Made by a program: the position numbers and the translations under genes. 64,000 nucleotides of DNA from NCBI RefSeq assembly GCF_041154485.1, contig NZ_AP028669.1:5249001-5313000 (forward strand), written 5' to 3'. The notes under the pieces are model-generated. The model had not been told where the DNA came from. It worked only from the letters and a program-made list of their open reading frames with translations, and searched no databases. This DNA comes from Variovorax sp. V93. GTDB lineage: Bacteria > Pseudomonadota > Gammaproteobacteria > Burkholderiales > Burkholderiaceae_C. This document shows, one piece after another, positions 60,893 through 64,000 of the stretch (the stretch's first letter is position 1; the number at the start of each line of letters is the position of its first letter).

Positions 60893-61015
60893 TCACGAAG
60901 GGGAGTAGCTCCCAGCCGCCGTGCACCACGGCGGCCATCGACAGGTCGTCAATACGAAGCACAACACTTCCGGCCTGTTGGACAACACGTGCCCCCGGGC
61001 GCGCGCTGTCGAGCA
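60893..61015 (+). promoter_or_regulatory. yybP-ykoY (manganese) riboswitch
   Basis: The conserved loop AAGGGGAGTAGC (from 60899) and the second conserved stretch GGTCGTCAATACGA (60944-60957) are those of the yybP-ykoY Mn2+ aptamer. The hairpin GCCGCCGTG-CAC-CACGGCGGC lies between them as expected. The downstream gene is a TerC/YjbE protein, the usual partner. The 3' limit is approximate because the closing helix is hard to place by eye. In the family Mn2+ binding turns on expression of the exporter. Confidence 0.88.
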
Positions 61016-61019
61016 AGAC

Positions 61020-61052
61020 CTTCGATTTGAACCTGCGCAGGTTTGGTCGAAG
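61020..61052 (+). promoter_or_regulatory. Hairpin in the riboswitch expression platform region
   Basis: CTTCGA (61020-61025) pairs with TCGAAG (61047-61052), enclosing a stem AACCTG/CAGGTT with a CG apex. No T-run follows, so it is not a simple terminator. About 140 more bases precede the AGAGGAA ribosome site at 61185-61191, so control is probably translational or by longer-range pairing. Confidence 0.5.
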
Positions 61053-61193
61053 CGTTCCTGAATCCCCGGTCATCGCCCGGTCTTCGCCATCGCTTCGGCC
61101 TACCCGCACGGGATGGATCGAAATGCAACGCATGCGCCGGACCGGCGCCATCCAGCCCAGGATGGACGGACCGCGCGAAGACAAGAGGAATCT

Positions 61194-61940
61194 ATGGAAC
61201 AGTTCATGACCCCGGAATTCTGGGTCGCGGTCGGTCAGATCATCATGATCGACATCCTGCTCGGCGGCGACAACGCCGTCGTCATTGCCCTGGCCTGCCG
61301 CAAGCTGCCGCCTGCGCAACGCACCAAGGGCATCCTCTGGGGCACGGCCGGCGCCATTGCGCTGCGGGTGATATTGATCTTCTTCGCGCTCACGCTCCTG
61401 GCCATTCCGTTCCTGAAACTCGTCGGCGCCGCGCTGCTGGTGTGGATCGGCATCAAGCTGCTGGCGCCCGACCATGACGATGCGCACGGCAACATCCAGA
61501 GCAGCGACAAGCTGTGGGGTGCGGTCAAGACCGTGATCGTGGCCGACCTGGTGATGAGCGTGGACAACGTGATTGCCATTGCCGGTGCCGCGCAAGGCGC
61601 CGGCCAGGCCCACCAGATGCCGCTGGTGATCTTCGGCCTGCTGGTGAGCATTCCGATCATCGTCTGGGGCAGCCAGCTGGTCATCAAGCTGATGGACCGC
61701 TTCCCGGTCATCATCACGCTCGGCGGCATGCTGCTGGGCTGGATTGCGGGCACCATGGCGGTGTCCGACCCCGCGCTGTCGAACACCGCGGCCTGGACCT
61801 GGGTGCCGAAGCTGCCGCAGACCGATACCATCCGGTACGCCGCAGGCATTGCCGGCGCGCTGCTGGTGCTGGCCGTCGGCAAGTGGGTGGCCATGCGCCA
61901 GGCTCGCCAGAAGCCGGCCGAAGCCGCCACGTCCAGCTGA
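61194..61940 (+). CDS. TerC/YjbE-family manganese exporter
   Basis: The 248-residue inner-membrane protein has about seven helices and the two conserved acidic motifs of this family: LGGDNAVVIAL (Asp26, Asn27) and MSVDNVIAIAG (Asp124, Asn125), which are thought to bind the metal. It is of the riboswitch-controlled YjbE type. Start ATG 61194 follows AGAGGAA; longer frames run into the riboswitch region. The likely role is Mn2+ efflux. Confidence 0.93.
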   Translation: MEQFMTPEFWVAVGQIIMIDILLGGDNAVVIALACRKLPPAQRTKGILWGTAGAIALRVILIFFALTLLAIPFLKLVGAALLVWIGIKLLAPDHDDAHGNIQSSDKLWGAVKTVIVADLVMSVDNVIAIAGAAQGAGQAHQMPLVIFGLLVSIPIIVWGSQLVIKLMDRFPVIITLGGMLLGWIAGTMAVSDPALSNTAAWTWVPKLPQTDTIRYAAGIAGALLVLAVGKWVAMRQARQKPAEAATSS

Positions 61941-62021
61941 CGGCCACTTGCAGGGGCCTGGCGAAAATGCTCTTCCCCTGCTGCCCGGTCTCTGCCACTC
62001 TAATTACTTGAAGGAGCACCC

Positions 62022-62486
62022 ATGGAAAAGGTCATTCTGTACGTCGACGACGCCGGCTATGCGGCCGAGCAGTTCGCCGAGCTTGCCCCCGACGCCAGCA
62101 GCGTCGTGGCACGCCACTGGGTACTCGTGGCCTGCGCTCCGCGCATGACGCACCGCATCAGCAAGTGGGTGAGCCACAGCGCACGCGAGAACTGGCGCGC
62201 CAAATGGTTCAGCAAGGTGCAGGCGCAATTGCTGCCGCTGCTCGAGCGCAATGGCGGCCAGGTGACGCCGGTGCTGGCCAAGGGCCCGCTGGCCGACCTG
62301 ACGCAGCAGCTCAAGCGCGAGCATTCGGCCACGCTCGTGGTCGATGCGCGCCGCCCCAAGATCGGCGTCGACCTGGAGCCGGTCACGCTCGACCAGGCGC
62401 CGCCGCGCCAGTCGGGCTGGGCCTTTCCCGGCGCCGTGATGGGCATGGGCGCGCTGCTGGTGCTTGCGAACGAACTGGCCGAATAA
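62022..62486 (+). CDS. Conserved hypothetical protein, possible universal-stress-like fold
   Basis: The 154-residue protein starts MEKVILYVDDAGYAAEQFAE and ends in a hydrophobic helix (WAFPGAVMGMGALLVLANELAE). The body alternates beta/alpha segments (ATLVVDARRPKIGVD). The start follows GGAGCACCC. I do not recognise a family. It lies 81 bases after terC and ends before a strong terminator, so it may be part of the same transcript. Confidence 0.7.
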   Translation: MEKVILYVDDAGYAAEQFAELAPDASSVVARHWVLVACAPRMTHRISKWVSHSARENWRAKWFSKVQAQLLPLLERNGGQVTPVLAKGPLADLTQQLKREHSATLVVDARRPKIGVDLEPVTLDQAPPRQSGWAFPGAVMGMGALLVLANELAE

Positions 62487-62505
62487 GCGCGCAACCCCGT
62501 CCCTG

Positions 62506-62547
62506 AACGAGCCCCGGTGCGGCAACGCGCCGGGGCTCGTTGTTTTG
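62506..62547 (+). terminator. Rho-independent terminator
   Basis: AACGAGCCCCGG and its exact complement CCGGGGCTCGTT (62506-62517, 62530-62541) flank a 12-base loop, followed by GTTTTG. It closes the terC/hypothetical unit. Confidence 0.9.
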
Positions 62548-62572
62548 GGGCCTCTGGGGTATCCTGCGCCGC

Positions 62573-62926
62573 ATGCGCATCATCATCAAATGGCTGCTCA
62601 GCGCTGTCGCGCTGCTGGCGGTGGCTTATCTCTATCCCGGTGTCCAGGTTGCCAGCTTCGGCTCCGCACTGATTGCCGCAGCCGTCATCGGCCTGCTCAA
62701 CATGGTCGTGCGGCCGGTGCTGGTGGTGCTGACGCTGCCGGTCACCATCGTCACGCTCGGGCTGTTCCTGTTCGTGATCAATGCGCTGCTGTTCTGGGCC
62801 GCATCGGGCCTGTTGTCCGGCTTCCAGGTCAACGGCTTCGTGGCGGCGCTGATCGGCTCGCTGATCTATTCGCTGCTGGGCCTGGTCATCGAAGCCGCGC
62901 TGGGCGGGCTGCTCTCCAAGGGCTGA
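62573..62926 (+). CDS. Phage-holin-like four-helix membrane protein (DUF360/YvlD type)
   Basis: The 117-residue protein has four hydrophobic segments (LLSAVALLAVAYLYPGVQV, AALIAAAVIGLLNMVVRP-type, then two more). The PGVQV and NMVVRPVLVVLTLP motifs match the mycobacterial 4TMS holin-like/YvlD family. It is not evidence for a prophage; these proteins are common chromosomal genes. The start gives MRIIIKWLL. Confidence 0.88.
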   Translation: MRIIIKWLLSAVALLAVAYLYPGVQVASFGSALIAAAVIGLLNMVVRPVLVVLTLPVTIVTLGLFLFVINALLFWAASGLLSGFQVNGFVAALIGSLIYSLLGLVIEAALGGLLSKG

Positions 62927-62966
62927 GCCGCCAAGGCGGGCGGCGCTTTCTTTATCGCTGCTCGGC

Positions 62967-64000
62967 TCACTTCAGCGGCGGCTCCTCGGCCTGCCGCTTC
63001 ACCAGCACCTCCACGGCCCGTGCGCGGGTGTCGATGATCGACGCCTCGTAGTGGTCAATGGGCGTGCCGGGCCTGCGCATGAGTTCCTGCGCGGCCTTGA
63101 GGCGGTCGCGTGCGGCCGGATAGTCGAGGATGGCCACATTGGCCTCGGCATCGGCGCGCACCGCGCGCACCGAATCGTTCTGCGCGCCATACAGGTTGGC
63201 CAGGGCCCGCCAGGCGGTGGCATCGCGCGGATTCGTGGCCACCCAGTCGCGCAGCACCGGCACCAGGGGCGCGGGCTGCCGCGTGGCCACGGCGGCATCG
63301 GCCGCAAGCAGCATCTCCGGCCGCTCCTTCGACTTGGCATCGAGCAGGCCCGCGGCCTTGGGCGCGTTGCCGCCGGCCAGTTCGATCTCGGCGTTGAGCC
63401 AGCGCGCCAGCCTGGCTGCGGAGGCGTCGTCGGCGGTGCGCGCCGTCAGCCGCTCGGCCATGGCGCGTGCGGCGCGGAAGTCGCGCAGCTCCTTGGCCGA
63501 CAGCGCCGCCGCATAGAGCGTGCCGGCCTGCTGGGCCGCACTGCTCTTGGCAAACTCGCCGCTGGAGGCCGCATCGACCCACAGCCGCAGCACGTCCACA
63601 CCCGGCCGCGTGAGCACGCGGGCACGCGCGGAGATCATGGCGTGGTCCATGGCCAGCGGCATGGCCGGGGCGGCATCGAGGCGGAACTGGAAGCGCCCCT
63701 GCATGTCCGAGATGCGCTCCGAGGTGAGCGGATGGCTGCGCAGGTAGGGGTAGGAGCCGTTGTCGTTCAGGCGCGAGGCGTACTGCAGCTTCTCGAACAT
63801 CGCGGCCGCGCCCTGCGGCGCAAAGCCCGCCTGCGTCATCACGCCGAAGCCGACGCGGTCGGCCTCGCGCTCCATGTCGCGCGAGAAGCTCAGCTGGTTC
63901 TGCATGAACAGCGCCTGGCTGCCCATCATCACGGCCTGGCCCGCATCGGCGTTGCGGCTCTTGCCGGCCGCGATCATGCCGAGGATCAGGCCCGCCAGCA
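62967..64000 (-). CDS. M48-family metalloprotease (BepA-like), N-terminus beyond the window
   Basis: Partial gene; the C-terminal ~345 codons are in the window and the frame stays open to the right edge. SRDMEREADRVGF contains the downstream zinc-ligand Glu of the M48 family; the HExxH motif should lie just outside. The rest is a helical TPR-like region (ALANLYGAQNDSVRAVRADAEA). BepA-type proteases act on outer-membrane protein assembly in the periplasm. It ends convergently to the holin-like gene, 40 bases between stop codons. Confidence 0.9.
   Translation of the reverse strand, partial: LAGLILGMIAAGKSRNADAGQAVMMGSQALFMQNQLSFSRDMEREADRVGFGVMTQAGFAPQGAAAMFEKLQYASRLNDNGSYPYLRSHPLTSERISDMQGRFQFRLDAAPAMPLAMDHAMISARARVLTRPGVDVLRLWVDAASSGEFAKSSAAQQAGTLYAAALSAKELRDFRAARAMAERLTARTADDASAARLARWLNAEIELAGGNAPKAAGLLDAKSKERPEMLLAADAAVATRQPAPLVPVLRDWVATNPRDATAWRALANLYGAQNDSVRAVRADAEANVAILDYPAARDRLKAAQELMRRPGTPIDHYEASIIDTRARAVEVLVKRQAEEPPLK

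Noticed and set aside
62573..62926. Holin-like protein as evidence of a prophage
   Set aside because: No other phage gene nearby; this four-helix family is common on bacterial chromosomes.

Overview
This window is a high-GC (by eye about two thirds G+C) chromosomal segment of a betaproteobacterium. Gene content and a family of intergenic dyad repeats point to the Comamonadaceae, most likely Variovorax or a close relative. That placement is inference from recognised gene types, not from a marker gene. Coding density is high. I see no tRNA, rRNA, CRISPR array, IS element or prophage. About 55 genes can be supported, and both edges cut a gene.

Layout. (1) 1-6.4 kb: the 5' part of a large indolepyruvate ferredoxin oxidoreductase gene with a divergent Lrp-type regulator, an amino-acid ABC binding protein and permease without their ATPase, and an MFS exporter. 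(2) 6.4-11.6 kb, minus strand: a caa3-type haem-copper oxidase operon (subunit II fused to cytochrome c, subunit I, two subunit III genes, a subunit IV) led by a small membrane protein gene. (3) 11.8-19.4 kb, plus strand: a catabolic/uptake cluster of unknown substrate, with a creatininase-family hydrolase, an NMT1/SsuABC-like ABC transporter, an FAD-linked dehydrogenase, a flavodoxin-fold protein, a VanB-type reductase and a RutR-like TetR. Two repeat elements interrupt it. (4) 19.6-29.1 kb, minus strand: a tightly packed run with an acid-sugar (erythronate/threonate) pathway (ltnD, denD, otnK, otnC, otnI), MFS importer, GntR regulator and lactonase-like hydrolase. A cytosine-deaminase-like protein and an atypical RidA protein are translationally coupled to its 3' end.

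(5) 29.4-41.2 kb: a small membrane protein with a possible leader peptide, an AceE-like E1 with a divergent Lrp regulator, a Tat-exported PhoX, MltA, two tandem OmpA-like lipoproteins, and a DctS/DctR-like two-component system. (6) 41.2-50.3 kb: a nitrilase-family amidase coupled to yhdP, then divergent glnE, then rlpA. (7) 50.3-54.3 kb: an ECF41 sigma factor with its AhpD-like partner, each preceded by an exact match to the published ECF41 promoter, followed by a ferritin-like di-iron protein, a glutathione peroxidase and a GST. (8) 54.4-64 kb: purB, a PepSY protein with a FecA-like TonB receptor, YaeQ, two small DUF proteins, a manganese (yybP-ykoY) riboswitch controlling a TerC/YjbE transporter with its own promoter visible, a holin-like membrane protein, and the 3' part of an M48 protease gene.

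The most interesting parts are the two adjoining, convergent catabolic clusters at 11.8-29.1 kb, the self-contained ECF41 circuit at 50.3-51.8 kb, and three copies of a ~90-bp two-hairpin repeat at gene ends (19.5, 38.4 and 49.1 kb).
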